64,000 bases of DNA from Schleiferilactobacillus perolens DSM 12744 (GCF_001435585.1 NZ_AZEC01000005.1:1-64000); one strand, 5' to 3'. Shown: positions 27,681-39,020, counted from the stretch's first letter. Numbers and translations are program-made. The notes: a model not told the origin generated them from the letters alone.

Positions 27681-27800
27681 AAACGGGCTCCGCCGACCAG
27701 GGGCTAGTGCAGAAGGCAGGGCAGACATAAAACCTAAACCCGGGTTTTCTGCCTGCCCTGCCTTCTGCATACGCCCCTAACCGGTCGGCTGCGCCCTCTG
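27681..27800 (+). repeat. Family 2 long palindrome, copy 1 (120 bp)
   Basis: Imperfect outer arms (GGGCTCCGCCGACC with GGTCGGCTGCGCCC), then GGGGC with GCCCC, a perfect 14-bp middle stem (AGAAGGCAGGGCAG / CTGCCCTGCCTTCT) and a core with ATAAAACC and GGGTTTTCTG. The second copy, inverted, is at 38616-38736. Confidence 0.85.
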
Positions 27801-27863
27801 GCCTCTGCAACTTCCACAAACTAAGTTTACAAATATTGCGGTCACCACTAAAAGGGCCCATGG

Positions 27864-28018
27864 TATGGTGTGTTTGTAGAACTGGCGAGGCTAGGCGAAG
27901 CGCTTCCTACCAACGAGGGGAGCACAAATGGATTTGGGATAAATCGATCATTCTCCACCTCCAGTTTAACCAATCGGGACACCACCGCTGTACCACACAG
28001 GGGAGGTGCCCTTTTTTC
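27864..28018 (+). ncRNA. Candidate structured RNA ending in a terminator, upstream of mutS
   Basis: About 150 nt without a credible ORF. It has foldable segments (GAGGGGAG with CTCCACCTC; GATTT with AAATC; AACTG..GAGG with CCTCCAGTT, the last competing for CCTCC) and ends in GGGACACC...GGTGCCC followed by T6. A weak extended -10 (TGGTATGGT, 27861-27869) stands in front. It could be a small RNA or a mutS leader; I recognise no known riboswitch. Confidence 0.35.
27976..28018 (+). terminator. Intrinsic terminator upstream of mutS
   Basis: GGGACACC pairs with GGTGCCC across a 20-nt loop, followed directly by TTTTTT. No protein gene ends here. Confidence 0.6.
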
Positions 28019-28124
28019 GGTGTCAACAGCGGCTACACGTACCTGCAAACCACCTATTCACCCAGTTTGTGATATATTAGAGGGTACAAAAGTAACGAAT
28101 CGGCAAACAAAAAAGGAGTGCAGC

Positions 28125-30770
28125 ATGGCCAGTCATTCTAAACAAACGCCAATGATGCAGCAATACTTCGCCATCAAAAACCAGTACCCCGATGCCTTTC
28201 TGTTTTATCGGATCGGGGATTTTTATGAACTGTTTTACGATGATGCGATCAAAGGGTCGCAGATGCTGGAGTTGACACTGACATCACGGAACAAGAGTGT
28301 ATCAGATCCAGTCCCGATGTGCGGTGTACCCCACCATGCCGTCCAAAGCTACATCGACATTTTGGTCGACAAGGGATACAAAGTCGCCATTTGTGAGCAA
28401 ATGGAAGATCCCCGTCTGGCTAAGGGCATGGTTAAGCGTGCCGTTATTCAATTGGTGACGCCAGGGACACAGATGCCGGATTCACCGGGCAAGCAGCGAG
28501 ACAATAACTACCTCACTGCCGTGGATGAGCTAAATGGCCAATATCATTTTGCCTATACGGATTTATCTACTGGGGAAGTGTGGGTGACCACGCTGGGCAG
28601 TGTGGATGAAGTATTGAATGAAATGATGTCTTTACAGACCAAAGAAATCGTCGTGGCGGATAATTTACCCAGTGATTTGGCTGATGCCTTCAAACCCCTC
28701 AGCGTGTTACAATCCCCTCAACAATTGCCAGAGATTTCTGCAGAAGTCAGCTATGTCCGCCAAGATGCGGCTAACGATGGGCAAAAACAGGTATTGGCGC
28801 GGTTGGTCGGCTATCTTTTGGCCACCCAAAAACGGGCTTTGGCCCATTTGCAGAAAGCGGTGGTATACACTCCTAGTCAATTCCTTCAGATGGATCACGA
28901 TGCTCAAGTTAATCTGGAATTGATTTCCTCCCGACGGAATGGGAATAAACGGGGTTCATTGCTTTGGGTGATGGACGAAACTCGTACGGCGATGGGTGGC
29001 CGCTTACTCAAACAGTGGTTAGAACGGCCGCTGCTTTCGGAAAAGGAAATTACGGCGCGACAAGATAAAGTGGCGGCGTTGGTTGATGATTATTTTCAAC
29101 GGGTGACACTGCAGGAACAATTGACCAAAGTATATGACTTAGAACGATTAGCCGGCCGTATCGCCTTGGGCAGTGCCAATGGCCGGGATCTTTTACAGCT
29201 CAAGGCTTCTTTGCAGCAAGTACCGGCAATTATGGATACGTTACGGCAACTGAAGAGCCATGCGTTCGACAACTTGTTGAAGACCATGGATCCGGTACCG
29301 GAAGTCGCCGACTTGATCAGTCGTGCCATTGTAGATGATCCGCCGATTTCTGTCACAGAGGGCGACGTTATTCGGGATGGGTATAATGAAAAATTAGATC
29401 AGTACCGGGACACGATGCATCACTCCAAACGGTGGATTGCCAACTTAGAGGCCAAGGAACGGGCCGCTACCGGTATTCATAATTTGAAGATTGGTTACAA
29501 CAAGGTGTTTGGCTACTATATCGAAATTACCCGCTCTAATTTAGATAAAGTACCGGAAGGCCGTTATGAGCGCAAACAAACTCTGACGAATGCGGAGCGG
29601 TTCATTACACCGGCGTTAAAGGACCAAGAACGGTTGGTATTGGAAGCTTCCGAACAATCAACGGCGTTGGAATATCAACTCTTTACCCAGGTCCGGGGAG
29701 AAATTCAAAAAGAGATTGCGCGCATTCAAACGCTTGCCGCTCAATTAGCAAGTTTGGATGTGCTCCAGGGCTTTGCGGTGATTGCCGAACAGTATCACTA
29801 TGTCCGGCCGACATTCGTCCAGCATCAACAGGATCTAAATATTGTGGATGGTCGCCATCCGGTGGTGGAGAAGGTATTAGGCGCCAATGCTTATGTCCCA
29901 AACTCAGTCACAATGGACCCAGAGACAGAGATTCTATTGATTACTGGGCCAAATATGTCTGGTAAATCGACGTACATGCGGCAGTTGGCACTCGCCGTGA
30001 TCATGGCTCAGTGCGGCAGTTACGTGCCGGCAACCTCTGCCCAGATGCCATTATTTGATCATATCTTCACTCGGATTGGGGCTGCTGATGATTTGTTATC
30101 CGGCAACAGTACATTCATGGTGGAAATGATGGAGGCCAACGATGCTTTGATGCATGCCACTCCGCGCAGTTTGATTCTCTTTGATGAGATCGGCCGGGGT
30201 ACCGCGACCTATGATGGGATGGCCCTGGCTCAGGCAATTATTGAGTATATTCATAATCATGTCCGAGCTAAGACGTTGTTTTCTACCCATTATCATGAGC
30301 TGACGCAATTGGCGGACACATTACCGCATTTACACAATGTCCATGTGGGGGCCGCTGAAGAAAATGGTCAGCTGGTATTTTTGCATCGGGTTGAACCAGG
30401 GCCGGCCGATAAGTCATACGGGATTCATGTCGCAAAATTGGCCGGTTTACCAGAGACCGTATTGCAACGAGCCGATGTGATTTTGCAGCAATTAGAAGGT
30501 AAAAGGCGAGCTGTGCCGGCACCGGTGATGCAGAAAGTGCCAGCCCACCAACCGGCTGCGGTGGCGGAAAACAGTGAGCAGCAATTGGCCCTGTTTCGAC
30601 CAGAAACGGTGGTTTTAACGGACTCCGTGGAACGTCGAGTCGTGGACGGCCTCAAAGATTTAGACATTGGCCACATGACCCCCATTCAGTTAATGAATCA
30701 AGTGGATGCTTGGCAGCAAAAATTGCGGCGGGCTACGAACAAAAAGAAAGATGAACGTGCGGAATCTTAA
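28125..30770 (+). CDS. mutS: DNA mismatch repair protein MutS
   Basis: Mismatch-recognition ATPase of 881 residues. The start ATG at 28125 follows AAAGGAG and gives the family N-terminus with the mismatch-reading Phe-x-Glu motif ([11 protein letters not shown]). The ATPase has [10 protein letters not shown], the [14 protein letters not shown] Walker B and ST-HYHELT. The frame stays open for 85 codons upstream, but that part has no MutS similarity and overlaps a terminator, so it is excluded. mutL follows after 20 bp. Confidence 0.97.
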   Translation: MASHSKQTPMMQQYFAIKNQYPDAFLFYRIGDFYELFYDDAIKGSQMLELTLTSRNKSVSDPVPMCGVPHHAVQSYIDILVDKGYKVAICEQMEDPRLAKGMVKRAVIQLVTPGTQMPDSPGKQRDNNYLTAVDELNGQYHFAYTDLSTGEVWVTTLGSVDEVLNEMMSLQTKEIVVADNLPSDLADAFKPLSVLQSPQQLPEISAEVSYVRQDAANDGQKQVLARLVGYLLATQKRALAHLQKAVVYTPSQFLQMDHDAQVNLELISSRRNGNKRGSLLWVMDETRTAMGGRLLKQWLERPLLSEKEITARQDKVAALVDDYFQRVTLQEQLTKVYDLERLAGRIALGSANGRDLLQLKASLQQVPAIMDTLRQLKSHAFDNLLKTMDPVPEVADLISRAIVDDPPISVTEGDVIRDGYNEKLDQYRDTMHHSKRWIANLEAKERAATGIHNLKIGYNKVFGYYIEITRSNLDKVPEGRYERKQTLTNAERFITPALKDQERLVLEASEQSTALEYQLFTQVRGEIQKEIARIQTLAAQLASLDVLQGFAVIAEQYHYVRPTFVQHQQDLNIVDGRHPVVEKVLGANAYVPNSVTMDPETEILLITGPNMSGKSTYMRQLALAVIMAQCGSYVPATSAQMPLFDHIFTRIGAADDLLSGNSTFMVEMMEANDALMHATPRSLILFDEIGRGTATYDGMALAQAIIEYIHNHVRAKTLFSTHYHELTQLADTLPHLHNVHVGAAEENGQLVFLHRVEPGPADKSYGIHVAKLAGLPETVLQRADVILQQLEGKRRAVPAPVMQKVPAHQPAAVAENSEQQLALFRPETVVLTDSVERRVVDGLKDLDIGHMTPIQLMNQVDAWQQKLRRATNKKKDERAES

Positions 30771-30790
30771 ATGAAAGGAGACGATTGCGG

Positions 30791-32752
30791 ATGGGTAAGA
30801 TTCATGCCCTATCAGCCCAAGTGAGCAACCAGATTGCAGCAGGAGAAGTGATTGAGCGCCCCGCCTCAGTGGTCAAAGAATTGGTTGAGAATTCATTGGA
30901 TGCTCAAGCCACCCAGATTCGGGTGCAGGTCAGGGACGGTGGTTTGAGTCTGATCAGTGTCAGCGATAATGGTGACGGGATCGCCTCCGAGGATGTGCCG
31001 TTGGCATTTGCGCGGCACGCCACCAGCAAGATTGCCACAGGCGCTGATTTGTTCAAAATCGGCACCTTGGGTTTCCGTGGTGAAGCCCTGGCCAGTATTG
31101 GCGCGGTCGCCAAAGTCACGATGACCACCAGTACGGCAAATGGTTTAGGGGAGACTGCAGTTGTGAATGGCGGTGAGCTGCTCAAACAGGAGAAGTCCAG
31201 CCAACCCAAGGGTACGACGATTACTGTAAAAGACTTGTTTTACAATACGCCAGCCCGCTTAAAATACATGAAGTCTGTCCAAACTGAACTGGCGCATATT
31301 GCTGATATTGTGGACCGGATTGCACTGGGCCACCCAGATGTGGCGTTTAGTTTGGTCAATGACACCAAAACAATGGTGGCCACAGTGGGTAATGATGATT
31401 GGCAGCAGACCATTGCGGCCATCTATGGTAATTCTGTTGCCCGCAGTTTACTTCCCATTAAGGGCCATACCCTGGACTACCAGGTCCAAGGCTTTGTCGC
31501 TAAACCGGAAGTTACCCGCGCATCGCGCAATTTTATTTCATTACTGATCAATGGCCGCTACATTAAGAATTATGCGCTGAATAAGGCTTTAATTGCTGGT
31601 TATGGGACGAAGCTGATGGTGGGTCGCTATCCAGTGGCGGTTGTTTCAGTGCACATGGATCCGCTGCTGGTGGACGTGAACGTGCATCCCACGAAACAGG
31701 AGGTGCGGTTAAGTAAGGAAAATGAATTGACTACTTTGCTCACAGATCTGGTGGCCAAACAATTGGGCGAGCAACGGTTGATTCCCAGTGCGTTAGAGAA
31801 TCTGTATTCCCATAGTCGGAATACGGTGCCCCAGCCCAAAGAATGGGCGGATCTGTCAGCGCAGTTGGATACAATGAGTCAAACAGCTGTCCCGACGCAA
31901 TCCGGCCATGCCACCACTGAGGAACCCGTGGTGGCAGAAGCCGAGGCCCATGTGGCGACGAATGGGCAATTCATTGCTGCTGACGCCTTGCATCCCGAGG
32001 ACGCCTTCGCGGATCCGGCGGTGCTGGCGGCGTGGGATCAGCGGGTCGCTCAGGACCAGCCGGCGTTGGCGTTTTCCACCCAATCTTACCCCCAGGCTGT
32101 CACACAAACGGCATTGGTGGATAACACCAATACACCAACTAAACGTTTTCCACAACTTCATTTTTTGGCTCAGGTGCATCTGACTTATTTGCTGGCTGAA
32201 GGCGAAGATGGCCTGTATATTCTGGATCAACATGCCGCCCAAGAACGGGTCAATTACGAAAAGTATCGCGCTCAAGTGGGACAGATTAAACCTGATCAGC
32301 AAACATTGCTGGTGCCGCTGATCCTCGATTACTCGGCGGCGGACTACACCACGATTGCAGCGCATTTGCCTGATCTGGCGCAGGCGGGCATTGAGCTGGC
32401 GCCTTTTGGTGATAATACGTTTGTGGTGCATTCCCACCCGGCATGGTTTGCCCAAAAAGACACAGAAGCCATGATTCGAGAAATGATCGATTACTTTTTG
32501 ACCGATCACACCCTAAGCCTTACCAAGTTTTTAAATAAAGCGACGGCCTTGATTAGTTGTAAGGCATCGATCAAGGCCAACACCTACATTACGCCGCAAC
32601 AGGCCCAGCATTTGCTGGATAGTTTGCGCGACTGTGAAAATCCGTTCAACTGTCCCCATGGCCGGCCGACGATCACCCATTTCACCGATCGTGATTTGGC
32701 GCGAATGTTCAAACGAATTCAGGACTCGCATCATGCCTGGGGCGGCGAGTAA
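30791..32752 (+). CDS. mutL: DNA mismatch repair protein MutL
   Basis: GHKL ATPase of 653 residues that couples MutS to strand incision. N-terminal motifs ELVENSLDA, DNGDGI and GFRGEALASI; then a variable linker (about 340-455); then the nuclease domain with the Gram-positive endonuclease motif D-Q-H-A-A-Q-E-R-x3-E and C-P-H-G-R-P-T near the end. It thus nicks DNA itself, as expected without mutH. The ATG at 30791 is behind AAAGGAG; a TTG six bases before it is less likely. Confidence 0.97.
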   Translation: MGKIHALSAQVSNQIAAGEVIERPASVVKELVENSLDAQATQIRVQVRDGGLSLISVSDNGDGIASEDVPLAFARHATSKIATGADLFKIGTLGFRGEALASIGAVAKVTMTTSTANGLGETAVVNGGELLKQEKSSQPKGTTITVKDLFYNTPARLKYMKSVQTELAHIADIVDRIALGHPDVAFSLVNDTKTMVATVGNDDWQQTIAAIYGNSVARSLLPIKGHTLDYQVQGFVAKPEVTRASRNFISLLINGRYIKNYALNKALIAGYGTKLMVGRYPVAVVSVHMDPLLVDVNVHPTKQEVRLSKENELTTLLTDLVAKQLGEQRLIPSALENLYSHSRNTVPQPKEWADLSAQLDTMSQTAVPTQSGHATTEEPVVAEAEAHVATNGQFIAADALHPEDAFADPAVLAAWDQRVAQDQPALAFSTQSYPQAVTQTALVDNTNTPTKRFPQLHFLAQVHLTYLLAEGEDGLYILDQHAAQERVNYEKYRAQVGQIKPDQQTLLVPLILDYSAADYTTIAAHLPDLAQAGIELAPFGDNTFVVHSHPAWFAQKDTEAMIREMIDYFLTDHTLSLTKFLNKATALISCKASIKANTYITPQQAQHLLDSLRDCENPFNCPHGRPTITHFTDRDLARMFKRIQDSHHAWGGE

Positions 32753-32805
32753 CGCACAGACGTTTGTGTTAGACTAGAAAAAGATGTGAGAAAGGACGAG
32801 CCGCC

Positions 32806-33420
32806 ATGTACGAGTTTTTTACCGGGACCATTGCTGCCGTGCACGCTGATTATTTGGTGATGACGGTGCAAGGGATCGGCTATAAGTTAATTGTGCCCAA
32901 TCCCTATCGCTTTACGGTGGGGGAGAGTACCGTGACGGTTTACGTCGAACAAACAGTCCGGGACAATATTGGCATTACTCTGTATGGCTTTTCCAGCCTG
33001 ACTGAGAAACAATTATTTCAGCGGTTGACCAGTGTCACGGGGATTGGTCCTAAATCGGCGTTAGCAATCTTGGCCACTGGTGATGCTCCGGCCCTAGTAC
33101 AAGCAATTCAAGGTAATGACGTCCAGTATTTGACTCATTTTCCGGGGATTGGTAAAAAATCCGCACAGCAGATCATTTTACAGTTGGCGGATAAATTGGG
33201 TCAGGTGGCCGCGGGTGGACCGGTTACGCCACCGACCCGGACAGATCCCGCAGCGGCAAATGACTCTCCCGCATTGACCGATGCGTTGGCTGCTTTAACC
33301 ACCCTCGGTTACAATGCAAAGGACGTGGCCCGGGTGGCCAAGAGCTTGCGGGAGAAGCCAGACCAGAAAACGGATGATTACATTCGACTGGGATTACGGT
33401 TATTGACGAAGACACGATAA
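32806..33420 (+). CDS. ruvA: Holliday junction helicase subunit RuvA
   Basis: Junction-binding protein of 204 residues: OB fold (1-62), two helix-hairpin-helix motifs (VTGIGPKSALAIL; FPGIGKKSAQQIILQL) and a C-terminal domain III that contacts RuvB (about 155-204). With RuvB it drives branch migration. AAAGGACG precedes the ATG; 53 bp after mutL and 24 bp before ruvB in what looks like one repair operon. Confidence 0.96.
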   Translation: MYEFFTGTIAAVHADYLVMTVQGIGYKLIVPNPYRFTVGESTVTVYVEQTVRDNIGITLYGFSSLTEKQLFQRLTSVTGIGPKSALAILATGDAPALVQAIQGNDVQYLTHFPGIGKKSAQQIILQLADKLGQVAAGGPVTPPTRTDPAAANDSPALTDALAALTTLGYNAKDVARVAKSLREKPDQKTDDYIRLGLRLLTKTR

Positions 33421-33444
33421 TTTTGTTGGGAAAGGAAGGTCGCC

Positions 33445-34470
33445 GTGACAGATTCTGAGCGGATTGTGGATAATGAAGCCCAAGACAATGAAGACGGTTT
33501 GGACAACTCTTTAAGACCGGCCACACTGGCCGAATATATCGGCCAAGCGGCGCTTAAAAATCAGTTGAGCGTCTTCATTCAAGCAGCACGCGCCCGGGAA
33601 GAATCGCTGGACCATGTATTACTGTACGGCCCGCCAGGCTTAGGGAAAACCACCTTGGCGGCCATTATTGCCCATGAGATGGGTGTCCAGTTGCGTCAGA
33701 CCAGTGGGCCCGCCATTGAAAAAAGTGGGGATTTAGTTGCCCAATTGAATGAATTGCAGCCAGGCGATGTCCTTTTCATTGATGAAATCCACCGCTTACC
33801 TAAACCGGTGGAAGAAGTGCTTTATTCGGCAATGGAAGATTTCTATATCGATATCATTGTCGGTGAGGGACCTGCTGCTCATCCAATTCACTTTGCTTTA
33901 CCACCGTTCACCTTGGTTGGTGCAACTACTCGCGCTGGTTTGTTGTCTGCGCCTCTACGTGATCGTTTCGGCATATCGATGCACATGGCTTATTATTCCA
34001 CCGCCGAACTCACCCAAATCGTTAATCGTTCTGCCAAAATATTTGGATTACAGATTGATCAGGATGGGGCACTGGAGATTGCCCGTCGGTCGCGGGGGAC
34101 CCCGCGAATCGCCAATCGCCTATTGCGCCGGGTCCGGGACTACGCTACAGTGAACGGCGACGGAGCCATCACCCAGCAAATCGCGGCATCTGCGTTAACC
34201 AAATTACAGGTGGATGACATGGGGTTAGATACCCTGGACCGTAAGATTCTTCGACTAATGATCGATCATTATCAGGGCGGTCCAGTCGGTGTTAAAACCA
34301 TTGCTGCCAATGTCGGTGAGGAGGAGCAAACCATTGCTGAGATGTATGAACCATTTCTCATGCAGCGCGGTTTGCTGATCCGAACCCCCCGCGGCCGTCA
34401 AGTCACACCATTGGCTTATCAACATTTAGGGCTCACACCGCCCTCACAAAATATGAATTTGGAAGTGTAA
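33445..34470 (+). CDS. ruvB: Holliday junction helicase motor RuvB
   Basis: Hexameric AAA+ motor of 341 residues. Walker [12 protein letters not shown] (about 60-70), Walker [10 protein letters not shown], sensor [18 protein letters not shown] and a C-terminal winged helix ([11 protein letters not shown]). The start is GTG behind AAAGGAAGG. Its stop lies 2 bp from the queA start, so the two are translationally linked. Confidence 0.97.
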   Translation: MTDSERIVDNEAQDNEDGLDNSLRPATLAEYIGQAALKNQLSVFIQAARAREESLDHVLLYGPPGLGKTTLAAIIAHEMGVQLRQTSGPAIEKSGDLVAQLNELQPGDVLFIDEIHRLPKPVEEVLYSAMEDFYIDIIVGEGPAAHPIHFALPPFTLVGATTRAGLLSAPLRDRFGISMHMAYYSTAELTQIVNRSAKIFGLQIDQDGALEIARRSRGTPRIANRLLRRVRDYATVNGDGAITQQIAASALTKLQVDDMGLDTLDRKILRLMIDHYQGGPVGVKTIAANVGEEEQTIAEMYEPFLMQRGLLIRTPRGRQVTPLAYQHLGLTPPSQNMNLEV

Positions 34471-34472
34471 TT

Positions 34473-35546
34473 GTGCTCACAACAGAAGATTTTGACTATG
34501 ATTTACCACAGGAATTGATTGCCCAAACACCGCTCCCAGAGCGGGATGCCTCCCGTATGCTGGTTTTAGATACAGCGACTGGCAAAACCACCGATAAGCA
34601 TTTCTATGACATTCTGGATTATTTAAACCCTGGCGACGCTGTGGTGTTGAATGATACGCGGGTGATGCCGGCCCGGTTATATGGGGTCAAACCTGATACC
34701 GGCGGCCATGTCGAGGTATTACTGCTGAATAATACTCGCGGTGATGACTGGGAGGTTTTAATGAAACCTGCCAAACGAGTGCATGTGGGTACAGAGATCG
34801 ATTTTGGTGATGGTTTGTTAAAAGCAACAGTCATTGAAGAGCGCGATGAGGGTATTCGGATGATCCGCTTTACTTATCAGGGGATTTTCATGGAAATTTT
34901 GGATAAATTAGGCGAAACCCCCTTGCCACCGTACATTAAGGCCAAACTGGATGATCCCGAAATGTATCAAACAGTGTACGCGAAGGAAGTGGGTTCTGCT
35001 GCTGCTCCCACCGCAGGCTTGCACTGGACCAAAGAATTGTTAAAAAAGGCCCAGGATAAGGGCGTTAAGCTGGTGTATTTGACCCTGCACATCGGATTGG
35101 GTACTTTCCGCCCAGTGTTGGAAGAGAATGTGGAAGACCATAAGATGCACTCCGAATTCTATCGGTTAACGCCAGAATCCGCCGCTGCCTTGAATGCGGT
35201 TCGGCAAAACGGCGGCCGCATTATTGCCACAGGGACCACTGTGATTCGGACATTGGAATCCATTGGCACCAAATTTGATGGAAAAATCCAGGCCGACAGC
35301 GGTTGGACGGACATTTTCTTGAAACCTGGTTATCAATGGAAAATTGTCGATGCCTTTATTACCAACTTCCATCTGCCTAAGTCCACACTGGTGATGCTGG
35401 TGGCTTCCTTTACCGGCCGGCACATGATTTTAAACGCGTATCAGCATGCTATTGAAGAGAAATACCGGTTCTTCAGTTTTGGCGATGCGATGTTCATCTA
35501 CAATAGCGAGAATCCGCATCCGCAACCTATGAAAGAAATGGACTAA
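34473..35546 (+). CDS. queA: tRNA preQ1(34) S-adenosylmethionine ribosyltransferase-isomerase
   Basis: Transfers and isomerises the ribosyl group of SAM onto preQ1 in tRNA, giving epoxyqueuosine. The 357-residue protein shows D-Y-D-L-P-x-E-L-I-A-Q, [29 protein letters not shown] and the C-terminal FGDAM. The start is GTG two bases after ruvB. With tgt downstream it forms the queuosine branch of the operon. Confidence 0.96.
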   Translation: MLTTEDFDYDLPQELIAQTPLPERDASRMLVLDTATGKTTDKHFYDILDYLNPGDAVVLNDTRVMPARLYGVKPDTGGHVEVLLLNNTRGDDWEVLMKPAKRVHVGTEIDFGDGLLKATVIEERDEGIRMIRFTYQGIFMEILDKLGETPLPPYIKAKLDDPEMYQTVYAKEVGSAAAPTAGLHWTKELLKKAQDKGVKLVYLTLHIGLGTFRPVLEENVEDHKMHSEFYRLTPESAAALNAVRQNGGRIIATGTTVIRTLESIGTKFDGKIQADSGWTDIFLKPGYQWKIVDAFITNFHLPKSTLVMLVASFTGRHMILNAYQHAIEEKYRFFSFGDAMFIYNSENPHPQPMKEMD

Positions 35547-35563
35547 GCAATTTTTAGACAATG

Positions 35564-35592
35564 AAAAAGAGGGCCATGCGGCCCTCTTTTTT
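35564..35592 (+). terminator. Intrinsic terminator after queA
   Basis: AAAAAGAGGGCC-ATGC-GGCCCTCTTTTTT, a 12-bp stem with a T-run. Confidence 0.93.
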
Positions 35593-35612
35593 GAACATTT
35601 TTGTGTTGAATT

Positions 35613-35651
35613 CAGTAAGACCCTGAAGGAATTGGCTTCAGGGTCTTGCTG
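35613..35651 (-). terminator. Hairpin after the small minus-strand gene
   Basis: A 16-bp stem with one mismatch (35613-35628 with 35636-35651) lies 30 bp past the stop of the 73-residue gene. The T-tract on the minus strand is weak, so termination is probable but not certain. Confidence 0.5.
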
Positions 35652-35680
35652 ATATACCGGGAGTCACTCAGGGCACCTTG

Positions 35681-35902
35681 TTAACTGGCAGAACACTGCT
35701 TGTCGCCATCCGCTGCGGTGAGCTTCTTCTTAGAAACACAGATCCGACCGTTAGCATTGTTGACCAGCCACTGATTGGCGACGGACAAAATAACGGACTG
35801 TTCTAAGATAACCTCGATCTTTCCGGGTAGCTTGGAAAAACTGTGGTCCTCCATTGTATAGCTGGTGGCAATCACTGATTGTCCCACTTTAAGGTTATTC
35901 AT
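35681..35902 (-). CDS. Small protein, possibly DUF2187-like
   Basis: Protein of 73 residues encoded against the surrounding genes. The ATG at 35902 has a strong AAGGAGGGG 7 bp upstream; a longer frame lacks support. The pattern K-V-G-Q-S-V, then G-K-I-E-V-I-L-E-Q-S-V-I-L-S-V and a basic V-N-N-x-x-G-R-I stretch recalls the small KOW-like DUF2187 (YkvS) proteins, but the match is by eye and weak. Two cysteines (near 54 and 69). It interrupts queA-tgt, which are adjacent in many relatives. Confidence 0.6.
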   Translation of the reverse strand: MNNLKVGQSVIATSYTMEDHSFSKLPGKIEVILEQSVILSVANQWLVNNANGRICVSKKKLTAADGDKQCSAS

Positions 35903-37353
<1,451 letters not shown>

Positions 37354-37425
37354 CAAATTCAAGCGTGTTCACGGAAAATATGCTAAAGTGTTTAACGAGA
37401 AACTATTGAAGGAGTGTACAAGACA

Positions 37426-37857
37426 GTGAATTTCTTTTTAGCAGCAGCTAGCCCGCTTGGTGGCGGGATGGGCATGATTATCATGATGGTCGTGCTGGTT
37501 TTGGTTATGTATTTCACCATGATGCGCCCACAAAAGAAGCAACAACAAAAACGTCAAGAAATGTTGACCCAATTGAAGAAGGGTGACAAGATCGTGACGA
37601 TCGGCGGATTGCATGGTGTGGTGGATACGATCAATAATGCAGACAAGACCGTCGTCATTGATAGTGATGGTATCTACTTGACCTTCAACTTAGGGGCCAT
37701 TCGGAATGTCACTCCGGGTAACGGTGCCGCCGCAGTGGAGAATAATCAACCTGCTGCCGCGACGACCGATGACACTGCATCTGATTCAGCTGCCGATACA
37801 ACGGCCAGTGATGACAGTTCAGACAAGCAGACAGATGATTCTGCCAAGAACGAATAA
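37426..37857 (+). CDS. yajC: Preprotein translocase auxiliary subunit YajC
   Basis: Single-pass membrane protein of 143 residues associated with the Sec machinery. One helix (about 8-30, MGMIIMMVVLVLVMYF) then M-R-P-Q-K-K-Q-Q-Q-K and the conserved KKGDKIVTIGGLHG. The acidic D/T/S/A-rich tail (about 100-143) is longer than in Gram-negative homologues. Start chosen as GTG at 37426: AAGGAG at 37409-37414 overlaps the earlier GTG at 37414. Confidence 0.93.
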   Translation: MNFFLAAASPLGGGMGMIIMMVVLVLVMYFTMMRPQKKQQQKRQEMLTQLKKGDKIVTIGGLHGVVDTINNADKTVVIDSDGIYLTFNLGAIRNVTPGNGAAAVENNQPAAATTDDTASDSAADTTASDDSSDKQTDDSAKNE

Positions 37858-37872
37858 TTTTGTTTACCAAAG

Positions 37873-37905
37873 ACGTCACTTCTCATTATGAGGATGGCGT
37901 TTTTT
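37873..37905 (+). terminator. Intrinsic terminator after yajC
   Basis: ACGTCACTTCTCA with TGAGGATGGCGT (one bulge, wobble pairs) and a T6 tail. Confidence 0.75.
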
Positions 37906-37970
37906 AGTGGCGTGACGCTGATCTTTGTTGTTTCAGAGGTTAAATACGTCATTTCTGATCGAAAATACGT

Positions 37971-37976
37971 TATAAT
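37971..37976 (+). promoter_or_regulatory. -10 element for the small aromatic protein gene
   Basis: Perfect TATAAT 83 bp before the start codon; the -35 is poor. The segment around it contains a direct repeat of AAATACGT. Confidence 0.45.
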
Positions 37977-38058
37977 TTAGGTGGTATCAGTGCCGGCAGA
38001 AAAACCGATATCGACTCTAATCAATGCTGTTTGACACACATGTGTGGAGGTGGTTTTC

Positions 38059-38277
38059 ATGGCAGATCCGGTATTCTTTAATCCAGGTGGCCAGAATGTT
38101 CCCATGGCCCCATACTACCAATACAGCCCGTATCACAATCCGTGGATTATGCAGACCCAAGATTTGGCCAACACCCAACTGGTGGTATATATCCAGCCGG
38201 ATGGCCGACTTAAGTTCGTCTTTCAGGCCATTCATCCGGTCGATGAGACACCTGCGTCGCCGCACCAGGCAGAATAA
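38059..38277 (+). CDS. Small aromatic/proline-rich protein of unknown function
   Basis: Protein of 72 residues with a P/Y/N/Q-rich N-terminal half (APYYQYSPYHNPWI) and a compact second half (QLVVYIQPDGRLKFVFQ). No signal peptide or membrane helix. It has its own -10 element, GGAGGTGG 7 bp before the ATG, and lies alone between yajC and a long non-coding region, so I think it is real. I recognise no family; the tyrosine/proline stretch looks superficially like small coat or matrix proteins, but that is not evidence for function. Confidence 0.6.
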   Translation: MADPVFFNPGGQNVPMAPYYQYSPYHNPWIMQTQDLANTQLVVYIQPDGRLKFVFQAIHPVDETPASPHQAE

Positions 38278-38406
38278 TGCAATTGCTGTTGCGTGAGTCG
38301 AAAGATAATGATCGGTAGTGTTTGCTTTTGGTTTAGTCAAGTAGACCATTCACTTTTCATAAAGAATCATTGTCAATATTAGGTCCACATCGCATTCTTT
38401 TTCCGG

Positions 38407-38614
38407 TATTCTATAAAAGTAGCCGAGCGGGAATTCACCAGTCCTCTGTATGGTGATATGAATCGGCACTTTGGGGAACATTGAACGAGTGGTAAAAGGA
38501 GCAACATTAAGCGCTTAATAACTCGGTCCTGGTTGCTGACCGAGCAGAAGCACACATAGCACACATTTTGTTTTTGGGACTTGATCATGTTGGGATGATT
38601 GAGTCTCTTTTTTT
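38407..38614 (+). ncRNA. Candidate small RNA with 3' terminator
   Basis: A plus-strand intrinsic terminator at 38576-38614 has no gene in front of it for 300 bp. The segment before it holds three hairpins and -10-like hexamers (TATTCT, TATAAA near 38407-38417). Either a small RNA starts here or the 72-residue gene has a very long 3' UTR. I recognise no known RNA family. Confidence 0.35.
38576..38614 (+). terminator. Orphan intrinsic terminator
   Basis: Thirteen consecutive pairs (GGGACTTGATCAT with ATGATTGAGTCTC, including wobbles), a 6-nt loop and T7. Confidence 0.85.
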
Positions 38615-38615
38615 G

Positions 38616-38736
38616 CAGAGGGCGCAGCCGACCGGTTAGGGGCGTAGGCACAAGAGCCAAGGCACAGAAAACCCGTACTTAGGTTTTATGTGCCTTGGCT
38701 CTTGTGCCCTAGCCCCTGGTCGGCGAAGCCCGTTTA
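38616..38736 (-). repeat. Family 2 long palindrome, copy 2 (121 bp, inverted)
   Basis: Inverted relative to copy 1 at 27681-27800. Outer arms and core match copy 1 closely, while the middle stem is a different but perfect 19-bp duplex (38647-38665 with 38690-38708, starting GGCACAAGAG). Confidence 0.85.
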
Positions 38737-39006
38737 CGTAAAGCGGGTCGGTTGAGCGCCCCCCAGCTTCTGGGATGCGCAACCAAATACCAACACACCA
38801 ATATCTGTGCTACACTGTGCCATCACATGTCAAGTGAATCAAGTTCGTTCTCCGTCGCACCAATTTAATTCCCACAGCCAAGCATTCCATTGACCAAACT
38901 AACCAAAGAATGCCCTACCAAAATAAGATGCCGGTCTTTCTTATATGCACATAAACCCTTTTACAGCAGCTATTTAAGCGCTCCAAAAAAATATTTTCGA
39001 AAAACC

Positions 39007-39020
39007 GTGAAATTAATCAC
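39007..39020. promoter_or_regulatory. Rex operator upstream of adhE
   Basis: GTGAAATTAATCAC, the GTGA-N6-TCAC core of the Rex box, with AA continuing on one side. It ends 8 bp before the adhE -35. A weaker half-matched copy begins at 39062 (TTGTGAA) over the expected start site. Confidence 0.75.

Larger units (their letters stand above)
38278..39000. other. Long non-coding region upstream of adhE
   Basis: More than 700 bp without a credible gene. Contents in order: an AT-rich stretch to about 38400; a segment with several hairpins (CACCA..TGGTG, a 14-bp palindrome ATTAAGCGCTTAAT at 38506-38519, CTCGGTC..GACCGAG at 38522-38544); a strong terminator; the second family 2 palindrome; then about 240 bp of unremarkable AT-rich sequence up to the adhE control region. 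Confidence 0.7.

Noticed and set aside
27313-27861. Several overlapping frames on both strands between groEL and mutS
   Set aside because: They are by-products of the GC-rich palindromic elements; none has a start signal or family resemblance.
27960-28020. T-box-like motif (GTGGTACAGCG) on the minus strand upstream of mutS
   Set aside because: It deviates from the invariant TGGNACCGCG, no stem I or specifier is found and no suitable gene follows on that strand.
27870-28124. 85-codon N-terminal extension of mutS
   Set aside because: It reads through a T6 terminator, has no MutS similarity, and a good AAAGGAG/ATG pair begins the conserved protein at 28125.
38379-38660. 93-codon frame on the minus strand in the adhE upstream region
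   Set aside because: Covers a terminator and one arm of a palindrome; no ribosome site; composition unlike the real genes.
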